Notes under the pieces: model-generated | The model's input: the letters and a program-made list of their open reading frames with translations, nothing else | Told to the model about the DNA's origin: nothing | Databases searched by the model: none | Program-made: the position numbers and the translations under genes | From: an uncultured bacterium | Lineage (GTDB): Bacteria; Actinomycetota; Coriobacteriia; Coriobacteriales; Coriobacteriaceae | Length of the DNA stretch: 52,938 nt | Assembly (NCBI GenBank): GCA_905214905.1 | Contig: CAJMNK010000004.1 | Coordinates: forward strand, 1 to 52,938 | Reading direction: 5' to 3' | Shown here: piece by piece, positions 52,722 to 52,938 of the stretch | Layout of the letters: each line of letters begins with the position of its first letter | Numbering within the stretch: the stretch's first letter is position 1

Positions 52722-52938
52722 TTTTGGGCAGGCTTGAGCAGAGGGTGCGCGGTTTGGTAAACGTGCTAAAACAGGCGGTAAACGGTAGGTAAAGTTGGTT
52801 ACCTTATGAAGATAACACTACAAGAAGAATGCAGGTCAGATGCGATGTTTTTGCTAAATCGCTTTATCAATTCAGGCTATTTAGCCACTCCGATGATTTT
52901 TCTGGGACGGGGATTAAAAAATCATTGAGTACCTAATG
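52722..52938. other. AT-rich intergenic stretch with inverted repeat at window end
   Basis: This 217-bp stretch is clearly more AT-rich than the genes. It holds GGTAAAC/GGTAAAC/GGTAAAG direct repeats (52757-52801 region) and an inverted repeat at 52887-52930: ATGATTTTT (52893-52901) with AAAAATCAT (52917-52925), extended by ACTC/GAGT after a small bulge. A 40-codon frame from 52806 has no ribosome site. I recognise no gene; it may lie near a mobile or horizontally acquired region beyond the edge. Confidence 0.5.

Noticed and set aside
52806..52928. A 40-codon + strand frame near the right end
   Set aside because: No Shine-Dalgarno, no promoter, no recognisable motif, and it runs into the inverted repeat.

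Overview
The window reads as a chromosomal housekeeping segment of a Coriobacteriia actinobacterium, most likely Collinsella or a close relative. The DNA is G+C-rich, an actinobacterial IHF (mihF) sits in front of gmk, GTG and TTG starts are frequent, and an anaerobic-gut style AdhE and a pyruvate phosphate dikinase are present. This assignment is inferred from gene content and style, not from a database search. I recognise 49 protein-coding genes. Only rpmB, adhE and a small kinase are on the + strand. I see no rRNA, tRNA or CRISPR array.

Layout, right to left in the direction of most transcription. ppdK (right end) stands alone. rplS and rnhB lead into a competence/repair operon, yraN-comM-dprA-trmFO-xerC. 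rpsB-tsf follows. Then comes a long envelope/isoprenoid operon, pyrH-frr-uppS-cdsA-dxr-rseP-ispG-proS. A + strand block (rpmB, adhE, a phosphotransferase-fold kinase) is interrupted by a REP-associated tyrosine transposase (RAYT) bounded by 53-bp inverted repeats. The pyrimidine operon pyrR-pyrB-pyrC-pyrK-pyrD-pyrF is preceded by a three-hairpin attenuator. Next are mihF-gmk-rpoZ-thiI, then comEA-comEC-holA, rpsT, and an RNA-maturation/chaperone operon lepA-dusB-hemW-dnaJ-like-dnaJ-mtaB-phoH-ybeY-dgkA-era-recO. rpsO and a pnp cut by the left edge close the window.

The most interesting regulatory signal is a 20-bp element (18 of 20 identical) that occurs about 75 bp in front of both competence transcription units, comEA-comEC and yraN-comM-dprA. 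It contains TTTGGT twice, 11 bp apart, the geometry of a direct-repeat activator site. It may be the operator of a competence regulon. Other notable points are a DnaJ paralogue whose C-terminal half is replaced by membrane helices, a site-2 protease with a winged-helix-like insertion of about 115 residues, a probable ATA start for xerC, a probable leaderless lepA, several structured leaders on ribosomal-protein genes, and an unexplained nested hairpin between pyrF and mihF.
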